Below, one piece after another: positions 45,691 to 57,300 of a stretch of 64,000 bases of DNA. The notes under the pieces were generated by a model, which searched no databases, had not been told where the DNA came from, and saw only the letters and a list, made by a program, of their open reading frames with translations. Source of the stretch: Candidatus Xiphinematobacter sp. Idaho Grape (lineage in GTDB: Bacteria; Verrucomicrobiota; Verrucomicrobiia; Chthoniobacterales; Xiphinematobacteraceae). Made by a program: the position numbers and the translations under genes. The stretch covers positions 558,001-622,000 of the forward strand of contig NZ_CP012665.1 in NCBI RefSeq assembly GCF_001318295.1. Direction: 5' to 3'. Each line of letters starts with the position of its first letter. Within the stretch, counting starts at the first letter, position 1.

Positions 45691-46566
45691 TCATGGAGAG
45701 TCTCGTGTTTGCGTACACTGGGTAGTGTCCTTGTACCAGAAGACACCGTGCTTGCGCATATTCAGAATGAACGCACGAACATTTTCAGCTACTTCCTTGT
45801 TGCTTAGAAACAGCCCCACCGTATTCTGCTCACTCTTCAAAGCTTGTGAAATTTCCCGGGAAATCATTCTAGCAGAGATAAGTGTTTTTTTACCTTCCTT
45901 AAAGGCTACGTCGGCGGAGGCTAGAAGACCTTCCGTCTTCTTGGACAACCGAGCAAAATCACCGCTGACTTCCTTCAGGTTGGCCAATGTTTCAGAGAAG
46001 TTTTTTAGATTTTGTGGCTGGAGAAGGTTGCTGGTGCAAACCTTTCTTGCAACTTGTCCCACATCCTGGACCACTATACCTAAGCAAGCTATTAATTCCG
46101 ATGTCTGTTCGGCTACACTGTTAACAGTGCTCACAAGATCTTCTATCCCTGATGCATATTCTCCATGAACGATAGCGCCTGGCAAAATAGGTTTAGTATC
46201 TGTAGCCCCTTTTCCTACAAGAATATCTATAAATCGGTCACCCAGGAGCCCTGAACTGCTAATCGTAAATCTGGACCCCCTAGGGATGGTCACTCTCTGG
46301 TCAATAAGCAGTTGGATGGAGACTCCCTTCATGTCTGGCAGGATAGATGGCGAAGTGGCTACGCGTCCAACGCGAGCCCCACTGAGGAGAACATCAGCAC
46401 CTTTTTTAATGCCGCTGGCATTTGGAAAGTGGGCATCCAGGCGGTAGTGATAGCGCATGCTTTCACCAACCCTTCCGAGATACACGGTCATAATCCCGAT
46501 GGTGGTGAGCCCAACAAGCACAAAAACGCCTACACGCATTTGGATTTTTCTCTCCTCTGAAATCAT
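45691..46566 (-). CDS. mlaD: MCE/MlaD-type lipid-transport protein
   Basis: 291 residues: one N-terminal membrane anchor (about 11-30), an MCE domain (about 38-115, with GIKKGADVLLSGARVG and SSSGLLGDRFIDI), then a long helical region, probably a coiled coil. MlaD hexamers form the periplasmic lipid-binding ring of the MlaFEDB transporter that keeps outer-membrane asymmetry. It is third in the mlaE-mlaF-mlaD operon on the minus strand. The helical tail is longer than in E. coli MlaD, nearer to other MCE-family proteins. MlaB and MlaC are not seen here. Confidence 0.87.
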   Translation of the reverse strand: MISEERKIQMRVGVFVLVGLTTIGIMTVYLGRVGESMRYHYRLDAHFPNASGIKKGADVLLSGARVGRVATSPSILPDMKGVSIQLLIDQRVTIPRGSRFTISSSGLLGDRFIDILVGKGATDTKPILPGAIVHGEYASGIEDLVSTVNSVAEQTSELIACLGIVVQDVGQVARKVCTSNLLQPQNLKNFSETLANLKEVSGDFARLSKKTEGLLASADVAFKEGKKTLISARMISREISQALKSEQNTVGLFLSNKEVAENVRAFILNMRKHGVFWYKDTTQCTQTRDSP

Positions 46567-46575
46567 CTATCTTCC

Positions 46576-47349
46576 TTACTCTGTTTCACTACCTTCCGAC
46601 GATCGCCCTTCTACAAAATTGCGAATGACTGGATCGCCAGAGAAGCGTAATTGCTGTGGAGAGCCACAGAAGTAAATTCTTCCGTGATCGAGAAGAGCAA
46701 TCCGATCGCCCACATGATAAGCGCTCACCATATCATGTGTTACCACGACCGAAGTTACTTGCAACTGCCCTTGTAAGCGCCGAATAAGCCGGTTGATGCT
46801 GCCAGACACAATTGGATCTAATCCAGCTGTGGGTTCATCATATAGAATCACGGAAGGCGGGGAAATAATTGCTCGAGCAAGGGCAACACGTTTACGCATG
46901 CCTCCACTCAAGGCGACGGGCACTTTTCCGTCATGCCCGATCATGTTAACCAGAGCAAGCACCTTATGGACCTTTTCCCGAATTTCTTTTTCGTCTTTCA
47001 TGCAGTGTTCACGGAGTGGAAAGGCGACATTATCAAAAACGCTGAGTGAATCGAAAAGAGCGCCGTCCTGAAAAAGCATTCCGATCTTACAACGAATAGG
47101 CTCTAACTGACGCTCATTGAGCTGGGTAATATCTCTTCCTTCAAAAAGGATCCTTCCGTGAACCGGCTTCATCAAGCCAATCAGGTGTCGCAGAAAGACG
47201 CTTTTCCCTCCACCACTCCTTCCCAGGAGAACAAGGGTTTCTCCGGGATAGATGGAGAGAGTAATTCCACGTAAGATTTCCTGTGTGCCTATTTTTTGGA
47301 AAAGATTCTGCACTTCAATGAGAGGAGCACTATTCGTTATGACACTCAT
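46576..47349 (-). CDS. mlaF: MlaF-type ABC transporter ATPase
   Basis: ATP-binding subunit of the MlaFEDB phospholipid transporter. 257 residues. Walker A is LGRSGGGKSVFLRH near 42-55, with the extra Gly typical of MlaF. A Q-loop glutamine follows near 93, then signature LSGGMRKRVALARA near 147-160, Walker B ILYDEPTAGLDP near 168-179, and the switch His in VVTHDM. The start overlaps the end of mlaE by 4 bp. The ATPase and its neighbours make a consistent Mla set. Confidence 0.93.
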   Translation of the reverse strand: MSVITNSAPLIEVQNLFQKIGTQEILRGITLSIYPGETLVLLGRSGGGKSVFLRHLIGLMKPVHGRILFEGRDITQLNERQLEPIRCKIGMLFQDGALFDSLSVFDNVAFPLREHCMKDEKEIREKVHKVLALVNMIGHDGKVPVALSGGMRKRVALARAIISPPSVILYDEPTAGLDPIVSGSINRLIRRLQGQLQVTSVVVTHDMVSAYHVGDRIALLDHGRIYFCGSPQQLRFSGDPVIRNFVEGRSSEGSETE

Positions 47350-48131
47350 CCTGTTGGAAAAATCACATTTAATCCCATGGTAAGGAAAAAATTCGTAATA
47401 AGGATAGCAAGGGAACTAATAACTACCGACTGAGTGGTGGCACAACCTACCCCAACCGCTCCGCCCTTAGCAGCCAAGCCTCGCTGGCAACTAATAAAGA
47501 CAATGAGAACCCCAAAAACTAAGCCTTTGGTAATCCCCATAAGAATATCCACACCGTCTGTAAATCGACGCATATTCTCTAGATAATAAGTACTGGAGAC
47601 GTTCAAGACTTGGGCTGCTACGACGAAACTAGAAGAAATCCCAAAGAAGATACTCTCTCCAACGAGAAAAGGCATGGAAAAAAGCATGGCGAGTGCTCGC
47701 GGCACAACCAGATAATCAACTGGCTGTACCGCCAACGCCCGCAGGGCGTCGATTTGCTGAGTGACTGCCATGGTGCCTAGCTCAGCACTCATCGCAGCTC
47801 CTACGCGGCCAGCCACCATCAGTCCTGCTAGTACGGGCCCAAGCTCTCTACACATAGCTACAGCAACTACAGGTCCCACAGCCGATTCCATATTCAAGTT
47901 ACTGAATTGAAAAAACGTCTGGGCTGTAAACACAGCTCCAGTGAAGGAGCCTGTTACCACCACTACTACTTGCGAGCGGTAGCCAATCTCGTAGATCTGC
48001 TGGAAAACCAGTTTTCGACGGATTCGGCCTCGGAAAATGGCCAAAACAGCTTCAGATCCTATGAGGACCGTTTCCCCAAAACAGCGAATAAAAGTTAGGA
48101 GTGATTCTTTTAACAACATGGCAGTTAACAT
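47346..48131 (-). CDS. mlaE: MlaE-type ABC transporter permease
   Basis: Membrane permease of the Mla lipid transporter. I choose the ATG ending at 48131 (261 residues), which has AGGGG eight bases upstream; a TTG at 48164 or an ATG at 48119 are alternatives. Family stretches are QIYEIGYRS near 45-53, FTGAVFTAQT, ELGPVLAGLMVAGRVGAAMSAELGTM (the conserved MlaE core, about 99-124), EQIDAL-like QQIDALRAL, and PR..A. Five to six membrane segments are visible. First gene of the mla operon, divergent from carB. Confidence 0.93.
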   Translation of the reverse strand: MLTAMLLKESLLTFIRCFGETVLIGSEAVLAIFRGRIRRKLVFQQIYEIGYRSQVVVVVTGSFTGAVFTAQTFFQFSNLNMESAVGPVVAVAMCRELGPVLAGLMVAGRVGAAMSAELGTMAVTQQIDALRALAVQPVDYLVVPRALAMLFSMPFLVGESIFFGISSSFVVAAQVLNVSSTYYLENMRRFTDGVDILMGITKGLVFGVLIVFISCQRGLAAKGGAVGVGCATTQSVVISSLAILITNFFLTMGLNVIFPTG

Positions 48132-48281
48132 AGTAGGTTCCCCTACAGGTTCTAGCTTCTCCAATGAAGAGAGTAGACAACAGGATATAGGGAGTGCATG
48201 CCTTTCCTCCCGTTCAGTCTATAGGTATTAAGGACTTTTGGAAAAAAAGATGACACTAAAGGGTATTCTCTTGCGTAAAAG

Positions 48282-48297
48282 GATTCGGTTGCGAATC
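48282..48297 (+). promoter_or_regulatory. Small hairpin in the carB leader
   Basis: GATTCG at 48282-48287 pairs with CGAATC at 48292-48297 around a four-base loop, about 48 bp before the carB ATG in the divergent mlaE-carB spacer. No T-run follows. It may be a leader structure; there is no further support. Confidence 0.2.
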
Positions 48298-48345
48298 TTC
48301 CCCCACTCTGATTAGTCTAACTGGTTCGTGGGTAGTATCCTTCCG

Positions 48346-51300
48346 ATGCCTAAAAACACCTCCCTAAAAAAAATCCTCCTTATTGGTTCTGGCCCAATTG
48401 TAATTGGGCAAGGGTGTGAGTTTGACTACTCAGGGGTCCAAGCCTGCAAGGCTCTGGCAGAAGAGGGTTATGCGGTGGTCCTTGTTAATTCTAACCCAGC
48501 CACCATTATGACCGATCCAGAATTTTCGATGCGAACTTACATTGAACCGATCACACCCGAGGTAGTAGCGATGATTATAGAACGGGAAAAAGTGGATGCT
48601 GTTCTCCCCACCGTCGGAGGACAGACAGCGCTTAATGTTGCTATTGCACTAGTACAAAACGGTACGCTGCAGCGTTTTGGAGTAGAGCTGATCGGCGCAA
48701 GTGCCGCTGCGATCCGGAAAGGCGAAGATCGTCAGATCTTCAAGGAGACAATGTTGAGCATTGGATTGGATGTACCGGTCTCTGGCATAGCACACAACGT
48801 AGAAGAGGCACTTGCTATCGCAGGGCGTATCGAAAGATTCCCACTTATTATCCGTCCGGCTTTTACTTTGGGGGGAGGGGGAGGAGGGATTGCCTACAAC
48901 TATCAGCAGTTTAAAGAAATTGTTCAACAAGGGCTCGCCCTTTCTCCCGTTTCAGAGATCCTTGTTGAGGAGTCTCTGCTTGGTTGGAAAGAATTTGAAA
49001 TGGAGGTAATGCGCGACTGTGCTGATAACTGCGTAGTGGTCTGTTCCATTGAGAATATGGATCCCATGGGCGTTCATACCGGCGATTCTATCACAGTAGC
49101 TCCTATTCAAACTCTTACAGATAAGGAATATCAGTCTATGCGGGATGCTTCATTTACAATCATGAGGGCTATTGGCGTGGAAACCGGTGGTGCTAATATC
49201 CAGTTTGGAGTTCATCCACAGACTGGACGTATGGTAACCATCGAGATGAACCCCCGCGTTTCACGTTCCTCAGCACTGGCGTCTAAGGCGACGGGTTTTC
49301 CTATCGCCAAAATCGCTGCTAAACTCGCCATTGGCTACAGTCTGGATGAGCTCAAGAATGATATTACGCAGAAAACATCGGCCTGCTTTGAACCAGTAAT
49401 TGACTATGTGGTTACCAAGATACCTCGGTTCACCTTTGAAAAATTTCCCATGGCAGACTCAACTTTGACTACACAAATGAAGAGCGTAGGAGAAGTGATG
49501 GCCATCGGCCGTACTCTAAAAGAGTCGCTGCAAAAGGCTATCCGGTCCTTAGAGATTGGTAGATTTGGTCTAGGAGGCGATGGTAAGGACAACCTACCAC
49601 TATTGGAGAATGGAAGTCCTGACTTGGATGTTATCAAAAAGCGACTACAGGTCCCTAATGCTGAACGAATTTTCTTTCTGCGAAATGCTCTACATGTCGG
49701 GTTCAGTGAAAAGCACGTATCTGAATTATCTGGCATTGACCCCTGGTTTATTCGGCATATCCGGCAAATTGTGGACGAAGAGCAATCCTATCACCAAAAC
49801 CCTACAAAGATCCCCCTCCGCCGGGCAAAAAAGATGGGTTTTTCCGATCATCAACTCGCCTTCCTTTCCGGCACATCCGAGGTAGAAATCCGCAATCGCC
49901 GCAAAGCTCAAGGTATTGTTCCAACTTACCGACTGGTGGACACCTGTGCAGCGGAGTTCGAAGCCGATACGCCCTACTACTATTCTACTTATGGTGACGA
50001 GGATGAAATTCGCCCAACCTCTCAAAAAAAGGTGATGATTCTTGGAAGTGGACCTAACAGAATTGGACAAGGGATCGAATTCGACTACTGCTGCGTTCAT
50101 GCAGCTTTTGCTCTTAGGGAGGAGGGAATCGAGACCATTATGGTCAATTCTAATCCGGAAACTGTTTCTACTGACTACGACACGAGTGACAAGTTGTATT
50201 TTGAACCATTGACACTGGAAGATGTTCTCAATATTTACGAGAGAGAGAACTGCGATGCTGCAATTGTCCAGCTTGGGGGTCAGACACCGCTCAACCTGGC
50301 TACTTCTCTACAGGCGGCTGGTGTTCCAATCGTTGGGACACAGCCCCATAGCATCGAAGCGGCAGAGAATCGCATGTATTTTGCTGCGATGATTGATCGT
50401 TTAGGGTTACGCAGAACAGTTGGCGGAACAGCAATTCGAGAGCAGGAGGCCTTGGCTGTAGCTGCACGCATCGGGTATCCTGTACTAGTTCGTCCCTCTT
50501 TTGTATTAGGTGGTCGTGCAATGGAGATCGTACACTCCGAGGAAGATCTCCGCTGCTATATTCGCGCTGCCATACCAACTTGTTATGGGGGACCACTCTT
50601 GGTGGATCGCTTCTTGGAGGACGCTACTGAGGTGGACATAGACTGCATTAGCGATGGAGATCTCTGCGTAGTGGGTGGCATTATGGAACATATCGAGCAA
50701 GCTGGGATTCATAGTGGAGATAGTGCCTGCATGCTACCCTCTTGTTCGCTTTCATCAACAGTCTTAGAACATCTTAGCGAGGCTACCAAAGCCATCGCAC
50801 GTGAACTAAATGTTGTTGGCCTTATGAATGTCCAATTTGCTATAAAGGGCGGCGAGGCGTATGTACTGGAGGTAAATCCTCGAGCTTCTCGAACCATTCC
50901 ATTTGTCAGTAAGGCTATTGGAGTACCGCTGGCAAAGCTTGCAGCGAAGGTCATGGTTGGTCGTAAGCTCCATGAGTTAGGCTTTATAAAAGAGGTGATT
51001 CCAGCTCATTTTTCCGTAAAAGAAGCGGTATTCCCCTTTGCGAGGTTCCCGGGAGTAGACATCCTTCTGGGACCAGAGATGCGATCTACCGGAGAGGTAA
51101 TGGGGATCGATCAAGATTTTGGGATGGCATACGCCAAGGCTCAAATCGCAGCTCAGTCAGCCCTTCCCCTGCAGGGAAGTATCTTCGTTAGCGTAAAAGA
51201 CGTGGACAAAGATGCCGTTGCTCTCGTTGCACTGGGATTTTACCGCCTGAATTTCCAAATTTTTTCAACCAGTGGCACAGCAGCATTTCTGGAATCCCAT

Positions 51301-51618
51301 GGAGTCAAAGCTAAGTGTCTCTCAAAGCTGGCTGAGGGTCACCCGAACATATTAGATAGGATCCAGGAATCGAAGGTTCACCTGATCATTAACGCACCAA
51401 GCGGTCAACAGCCCAGGAAGGACGAAATTATCATCCGTAGGGCAGCCCTCGCCGCCCGCATACCAGTCATCACCACCCTGCGTGCTGCACAGGCTAGTTT
51501 AGAAGCCATTCGTGCTATGCTTCGTACCCCTCTCTCAGTGCGGAGCATCCAGGAATATCATGCAGCTTTATCGTCTCTCTTGTCCAGGGAGACGTTCCTT
51601 TTCCAACAGAAGGAATGA
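48346..51618 (+). CDS. carB: Carbamoyl-phosphate synthase large subunit
   Basis: Makes carbamoyl phosphate for arginine and pyrimidines, using ammonia from CarA. I use the ATG at 48346 (1090 residues), since the family begins PK...[19 protein letters not shown]; six codons are open upstream. The internal duplication is obvious: the second half begins [20 protein letters not shown] near 565-584. The ATP-grasp glycine loops, the ENMDP and E.NPR...RSSAL motifs, and a C-terminal allosteric MGS-like domain (about 940-1070) are all present. carA is not in this window. Confidence 0.97.
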   Translation: MPKNTSLKKILLIGSGPIVIGQGCEFDYSGVQACKALAEEGYAVVLVNSNPATIMTDPEFSMRTYIEPITPEVVAMIIEREKVDAVLPTVGGQTALNVAIALVQNGTLQRFGVELIGASAAAIRKGEDRQIFKETMLSIGLDVPVSGIAHNVEEALAIAGRIERFPLIIRPAFTLGGGGGGIAYNYQQFKEIVQQGLALSPVSEILVEESLLGWKEFEMEVMRDCADNCVVVCSIENMDPMGVHTGDSITVAPIQTLTDKEYQSMRDASFTIMRAIGVETGGANIQFGVHPQTGRMVTIEMNPRVSRSSALASKATGFPIAKIAAKLAIGYSLDELKNDITQKTSACFEPVIDYVVTKIPRFTFEKFPMADSTLTTQMKSVGEVMAIGRTLKESLQKAIRSLEIGRFGLGGDGKDNLPLLENGSPDLDVIKKRLQVPNAERIFFLRNALHVGFSEKHVSELSGIDPWFIRHIRQIVDEEQSYHQNPTKIPLRRAKKMGFSDHQLAFLSGTSEVEIRNRRKAQGIVPTYRLVDTCAAEFEADTPYYYSTYGDEDEIRPTSQKKVMILGSGPNRIGQGIEFDYCCVHAAFALREEGIETIMVNSNPETVSTDYDTSDKLYFEPLTLEDVLNIYERENCDAAIVQLGGQTPLNLATSLQAAGVPIVGTQPHSIEAAENRMYFAAMIDRLGLRRTVGGTAIREQEALAVAARIGYPVLVRPSFVLGGRAMEIVHSEEDLRCYIRAAIPTCYGGPLLVDRFLEDATEVDIDCISDGDLCVVGGIMEHIEQAGIHSGDSACMLPSCSLSSTVLEHLSEATKAIARELNVVGLMNVQFAIKGGEAYVLEVNPRASRTIPFVSKAIGVPLAKLAAKVMVGRKLHELGFIKEVIPAHFSVKEAVFPFARFPGVDILLGPEMRSTGEVMGIDQDFGMAYAKAQIAAQSALPLQGSIFVSVKDVDKDAVALVALGFYRLNFQIFSTSGTAAFLESHGVKAKCLSKLAEGHPNILDRIQESKVHLIINAPSGQQPRKDEIIIRRAALAARIPVITTLRAAQASLEAIRAMLRTPLSVRSIQEYHAALSSLLSRETFLFQQKE

Positions 51619-51833
51619 ACCTTTTCCGTTTTTTCTTCAGCACAGGGATAGTCTTCGCTTGAAAATTCTTGGTCGGTTGCTACTCTCACCCCCCAATCGG
51701 AGGTTAGGTGTGCGTTGTGTGGATGCTACCGCAGTTCCTCTTCTGCTCAACCTAGGTATTGGGGGCTGCACAGTTTAGCGTTTTTTAACACGAGTGGCTT
51801 GTAATTCGGTGTAGGTTCTATCATGTAAACGGG

Positions 51834-52826
51834 ATGCTTTTAGGGTTTATCAAACTTTACTCACGCTCCGCGTTGTTTGTAGCCATTGGTGTTGGTGGAG
51901 TGTTGTCCTACTTCTCTGAACAATTGCTTGATCCTTATCACGTTCAGGTACTTACACTTGCCGCTGTTTATGCCACATTGGCTGTTAGCCTCAATCTAGT
52001 GATGGGGGAAACAGGTCAGTTCTCTCTGTGCCATGCGGCTTTTATGGCAGTCGGTGCCTACACTTCAGCTTACATTACCTCTTATGGTCTCCCGTCCTGG
52101 TTTCCTGGCGTGAAATTCACAGGAACCTCTTTCTGGTCACAAGTGACGTTTTTCCCAGTATTAGTTTCGAGTGGATTAACTGCTGGTCTAGCAGGATGGA
52201 TTGTTGGAGTCCCTTCTCTACGCTTACGTGGAGATTACTTGGCCCTGGTAACACTCGGATTTGGGGAAATCATTCGGGTGGTGCTACAGAATACAGAAGC
52301 AGTTGGGGGGGCGCGTGGAATGGAGGCAGTTGTCCCAGCAACTAATCTCTTCTGGAGTATTGGTACGGCAGCAACCGTCATTTACTTTTCCTTCTCTCTG
52401 GTTCGTTCTACCTATGGGAAAGGTTTCCACGCCGTACGGGATGATGAACTTGCGGCAGAGAGCATGGGTGTGAATACCACAGCCTATAAAGTTACAGCGT
52501 TCGTGTGGGGAGCTTTTTTTGCCGGGATAGCTGGAGCGCTCTACGCACACAGCGTCGAATTTATCAGTCCAGATGGTTTTACGTACCTAAAATCAATCGA
52601 AATTCTGGTCATGGTCGTACTAGGGGGAATGGGTCAGATAGGTGGTGTTACCCTTGCAGCAATCTTTCTTACTTTGCTTAATGAATGGCTACGCCAACTG
52701 GGAAGTTATCGAATGGTAGCCTATTCTCTCATGATTATTCTTCTCATGATTTTGCGTCCCCAGGGTTTGCTGGGAGGAGTAGGAAAATGCTTTGAGCAAT
52801 GGGCCTTTCACAGGAAAAGAATGTGA
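51834..52826 (+). CDS. livM: Branched-chain amino acid ABC transporter permease LivM
   Basis: 330-residue membrane permease of the hydrophobic amino acid uptake family. LivM hallmarks are the NLVMGETGQFSLCHAAFMAVGAY segment near 62-84, the LRLRGDYLALVTLGFGEI core near 130-147, and VLGGMGQIGG near 263-272. About nine or ten membrane helices. The start at 51834 is the first ATG of the frame. livG begins inside its 3' end (28-bp overlap). The upstream 215 bp hold no livH or livK. Substrate may be amino acids or urea, as the families overlap. Confidence 0.9.
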   Translation: MLLGFIKLYSRSALFVAIGVGGVLSYFSEQLLDPYHVQVLTLAAVYATLAVSLNLVMGETGQFSLCHAAFMAVGAYTSAYITSYGLPSWFPGVKFTGTSFWSQVTFFPVLVSSGLTAGLAGWIVGVPSLRLRGDYLALVTLGFGEIIRVVLQNTEAVGGARGMEAVVPATNLFWSIGTAATVIYFSFSLVRSTYGKGFHAVRDDELAAESMGVNTTAYKVTAFVWGAFFAGIAGALYAHSVEFISPDGFTYLKSIEILVMVVLGGMGQIGGVTLAAIFLTLLNEWLRQLGSYRMVAYSLMIILLMILRPQGLLGGVGKCFEQWAFHRKRM

Positions 52827-53599
52827 ATGGGAACCATCTTCTAGAAGTTCGGAACTGTGCACTTCGTTTCGGAGGTTTACATGCCGTGGCGGGTGTGTCT
52901 TTTCAGGTAAAAAAAGGTGAACTCTTAGGATTGATTGGCCCTAACGGCGCAGGGAAAAGCAGCGTATTTAATCTAGTGACTGGTATTTATTCTCCTACTT
53001 CAGGGGAGATTCTTTTTGAGGGGAAGGTATGCTCTGGATTACGCGCTAGTAAAGTAACTGCGATGGGATTGGCGCGCACTTTCCAAAATGTACGTCTATT
53101 CCACTCTCTCTCAGTGCTTGAGAATGTAGTGGTGGCGTTTAACCTGCACTTAAGTCATAGTTGGCTGCACGCAATTACCCGTGGGGCTAAATTCCTGCAG
53201 GAAGAGGCCAATGTGCGACAGCAAGCCCTAGAATTACTGAAAATTTTTGGACTGGACCAAGCGGGTGGACGCCTTGCCACTGCGCTGTCTTATGGGTCAC
53301 AGAGGAGATTAGAAATCGTACGTGCCATGGCTACACAACCAAAGCTCCTTTTATTGGACGAACCTGCTGCTGGGATGAATACGGTTGAAAAGGAAGAGCT
53401 TATGCAGCTTATCCGTTTCGTTCAGGAGCGTTTTGGAATTACCGTTCTTTTGGTTGAACATGACATGCCTCTTGTCATGGGGATTTGCCGGAGAATCGTG
53501 GTAATGGAACAAGGTAAATTACTCGCTGAAGGTACTCCTGAAGAAATTCAATCTAATCCCACAGTAATCGAGGCATATCTCGGGCGCCCCCTCCCCTAG
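52799..53599 (+). CDS. livG: Branched-chain amino acid ABC transporter ATPase LivG
   Basis: 266-residue ATPase. Walker A is GPNGAGKSS near 43-51; a LivG-typical GLARTFQNVRLF segment lies near 97-108. The signature region reads LSYGSQRRLEIVRA, the usual LivG variant of LSGGQ. Walker B is LLLDEPAAGMN, followed by the VEHDM switch. The N-terminal dozen residues overlap livM. With livF and livM it forms a livM-livG-livF operon. Confidence 0.93.
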   Translation: MGLSQEKNVNGNHLLEVRNCALRFGGLHAVAGVSFQVKKGELLGLIGPNGAGKSSVFNLVTGIYSPTSGEILFEGKVCSGLRASKVTAMGLARTFQNVRLFHSLSVLENVVVAFNLHLSHSWLHAITRGAKFLQEEANVRQQALELLKIFGLDQAGGRLATALSYGSQRRLEIVRAMATQPKLLLLDEPAAGMNTVEKEELMQLIRFVQERFGITVLLVEHDMPLVMGICRRIVVMEQGKLLAEGTPEEIQSNPTVIEAYLGRPLP

Positions 53600-53622
53600 C
53601 GAATAGAGAAGAGTGACACTGC

Positions 53623-54330
53623 ATGCTTAAAGTGAAAAGTCTCAACGTGTTTTACGGTTCAGTACAGGCTCTACACGGAGTCTCTTTTGAGGTCCCAGTC
53701 GGAAAAATTGTTACTTTGATTGGCGCAAACGGTGCTGGAAAGTCTACTGTACTGCGTACCGTATCTGGTCTAAACCGCCCGACAGCCGGTAGTGTGCAAT
53801 TTAATGGGGAGGACATTTCTAGCCTACCTCCTTACTTGATAGTAGACAAGGGGCTAGCCCACGTGCCAGAGGGTAGGATGATATTTTCAAATCTCTCTGT
53901 CCGTGAAAATTTAAAAGTGGGATCCTACCGAAGAAAAAATCACCGTGCATTGCCTGCAGATCAAGATTATGTCTTTTCAATCTTCCCCCACATCGCAGAG
54001 CGCCTCAACCAACAGGCGGGAACCCTCTCCGGTGGGGAACAGCAGATGCTGGCCATTGGCAGAGCAATTATGAGTGGAGCAAGAATGTTAATGCTTGACG
54101 AGCCTTCATTAGGAATTGCTCCGATCCTTGTGGAAACCATTTTTCAACGACTAATTGAACTTAATGAACGCCGTGGCATGACAATTCTTCTTGTAGAACA
54201 GAATGCGAACCTTGCACTACAAGTCAGCCATCTTGCTTGCGTACTGGAGTCTGGAAAATTGGCCCTCAGTGGAAGGAGTAGGGAACTGCGCGAGAATGCT
54301 CAGGTCCGAAAAGCCTATCTTGGACATTAA
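53623..54330 (+). CDS. livF: Branched-chain amino acid ABC transporter ATPase LivF
   Basis: 235 residues, the usual LivF length. Walker A is GANGAGKST near 37-45; the LivF hallmark HVPEGRMIFSNLSV (about 84-97) precedes signature LSGGEQQMLAIGRA and Walker B LMLDEPSLGIAP, with a VEQNAN switch region. It follows livG by 23 bp. Its stop overlaps the stop of the convergent NRPS-like gene by 4 bp. Confidence 0.94.
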   Translation: MLKVKSLNVFYGSVQALHGVSFEVPVGKIVTLIGANGAGKSTVLRTVSGLNRPTAGSVQFNGEDISSLPPYLIVDKGLAHVPEGRMIFSNLSVRENLKVGSYRRKNHRALPADQDYVFSIFPHIAERLNQQAGTLSGGEQQMLAIGRAIMSGARMLMLDEPSLGIAPILVETIFQRLIELNERRGMTILLVEQNANLALQVSHLACVLESGKLALSGRSRELRENAQVRKAYLGH

Positions 54331-57300
54331 GGATTAGTTTGAGACGAAGGGAGAACCTCTGTAAGAAGTTTAGCTACCTCAGCTGGCTGATCTAAGGGAG
54401 ATCCTCCTTCCAAATGGAGCTGGTTCCATATTCCCATAGGAGCACGTTGACACCACTTCGGATCAGGTTTTCCACTAACGAAAAAATGGGGTTCTCTCTG
54501 AAGTACTGGGGCTCGATATTCGGCAATTATTTCCACCAGATCCTTAGGATCTGCCTTATCCTCCTTAATGAAGAACGCCCTTCTTAGGACTTGTAACCAC
54601 TTTGCAGGTTTTTGATTGCAAGGTGGGATGTCAAAAAGGACGAGAGACAAGCTTTTTTTGTTCTTCTGATCTAATTGATGAGCTAACTCCCAAGCAAATA
54701 TTGCCCCCACGCCAATACCGATGAGAGCAAATTCACCTGAGAGATATTCCTGAAGAACGAGTGCTAAACTGCAGGTAATTTTTTCTACAGTAGCTGAAGG
54801 AGCTAGTGCCCTCCTAGGAACCACGAGACAATGTACAGCATACTTACTGGATAAAGACTGTGCTATGGGGAAATAATCCTCGGCAAGGCCTCGGCCGGCA
54901 TGAATAAAATAGAGCGCGATGCTACCATCAATCCCTGTTTGCAGCGTCGTTATAACGGGTAGCCGTCGTAAGGGTTCGACGCCAGAGTTTAGGTGGTGGC
55001 AGCTACCTGCCTCCGCCTGGGGAGTGGTAGTTGGCACAAGTATAGGTATAATAGGTTGCGGCTTTGGAGTGGCTAGAGACAGTGGATCTATCTGATCAAA
55101 AGGATCTAAATGAAACCGGGTGACAAGTGCAAAATGTGCGGGTACCAACTGTCTTGGAAGGTGTTCCCTTAAATGCTGATCCAACGTGGTTGGCAATGAC
55201 GCCACGTGGCTGTCGCGTGGCACAATCCATGCACCCAAGCAGGACGATTGCTCCCCAAGCGGAGTAAAGCTACGAACTATGCCGTCAATAATATCTGGAT
55301 GAGAAGCAAGTGCATCTTCTATCCGATGCAGGGTCGTCCAATCCAAACTATCTGGGAGTTGGCCGTAAGGTTGACTAATCAGTACAAGCTGTCCTTTTTG
55401 GTTCCATCGTGCCCATTCATCTGTCACAGAAATTTGCCAGGAACGGCCACCTATAGTGGCAGTTACGGTCTTCTTGTTTTCACACATCCCATTCTGAATG
55501 TTTTCGTGCAAACAATATGCAAGAATTCCAGGAGAGTAAGAGGGGAGTAGTTGGTACCGGCTGTCTACAAGAAACACTGCAACACTGGGCTGTGGACGGC
55601 CACAGACCAGTCCCATCTCACAAAACTCCGGTGCATCATCAAGGCTTTCCGTTACAATGCCACTCCCCAAGAACTCTGAAGGGCTATAAAATACAACGCA
55701 ATCAGCTTTTCCTCTGTTCTGTTCCTTCCACTTGGAAATGATCGAACGCGAGATATGACCCGCCTCAATTACTATCCGATGCAAAGTACGAGGTGTAGGA
55801 TGGTGTAATTCGGCAAGATAGTGTAGCCATTGACTCCAGAAAGCAGCCGTGAGGCGTAGATGTGTGATCTTTGCAGACTCAAGAGTTTCCTGAAAGGCAG
55901 TCCGTGTGCTTTTAATGCTTTTCTCTGGAAAAATCAATGTGGCTCCAGTAAGGAGAGCAACAAAGCACTCTTCTACTGCCGCTGCACTACCCTGGAGGTG
56001 GTGGCAGAGAATCCGGTCATTGGGCTGCGTATTATAGGTACAAATGGCATTTGTTACGACAGTTTGTAGCTCTGCATAAGAGATTACTCTTCGATCTCCG
56101 TTGGACTGCAGGACAGAAACCACAGGGCTAGTAGGAGCGAGAGAAGCAATGGGTAATACCTGCCTTGGAAGAGAGAGGATTCTCTCCCATAGAGGCTCTT
56201 CCAACACAAGTAAAGTGTGTTGGATTTTTCCAGGAATAGCCTCCTCGTTCCTGTCTGTTATCACAGTAGACACCTGATATCTGGAAAGGTACTCCCCGAG
56301 TTCGGCAGGTAATGCTTCTGGATCTAGCGGCAAGCAGGTACAGCCAACTCTTAGTGCTCCAAGTAAGACAACCAACGTCCATGGGGAAAGGGGCATTATC
56401 AGTGCAAGGACTGTTCCAGCACCTATAGAACGGTTTTTTAAAAATGTGGAAAATTGACTGGAATAGGTTTCCATCAGAGAAAAACTTAAAGAATCACTTC
56501 CCTTTTCTACAAATGTGCGGGAGCCATGCAGTTGAACAATCCTTTTTAGAGCTGTGAATGGATCGAGGAAAGTTGGTTGCACTAAAGGGGATACCACCCC
56601 CAAACAGACTGCTTCCTCCTCTTCACTGGGAAGGCCTAACTCGATCGTAGAAACCAGTGTATTTGGCTCTGCAAAGTAGTGTAGCGCCTTAAGAAGACGT
56701 TCAAGTAACTGGCGTACAATCCGCGGAGAAATCCAGCTAGGGTGGTATTCGATAGCGATAGAAAGGCGTTCCCTTCCACAAGCCAGAACCTGCATGGGAA
56801 ACCGAGAGTTCTGGTGTATGTGAGCGTCGAAACGCATCCACTGAGGTAAGCAAGTATGAATGCGGTTATTAAGACTTTCCGGTAAGTAATGCAGGGTGCT
56901 GCTAAGTTGAGGGCAGGGATCAGAATGACCAACGTGGTTCCATACTTCTTGGATATTGGTTATAAGGAAGGGTTCAGTACTAAGTTCTGTCTCCTGCAGA
57001 GAGCGCAACCATGCTTCACAGGTTAAGTCCTCTGGAACCTGAATAGGAAAGGGCAAGCAGCTTTCAAAGAGACCTACTGATTCCTCAGCCTGGGAACCCG
57101 CAAGACGACGGCAGGAGCGATAGATACCAAATATTGCCTCTCCGTCCACGTTAACCCGTCCAAGGACCAAACCCCAGGCTGCCGCAAGAAGAATAGGTAA
57201 GGAGGCGTCTGCTAGACTAGCTGACTGAATAAGCTGCATAGTAGTTTCTTTCTCCAAGAGAAAAGCCTCACATTTTAACGGAGAGTCCTCAGGGGTGCCG

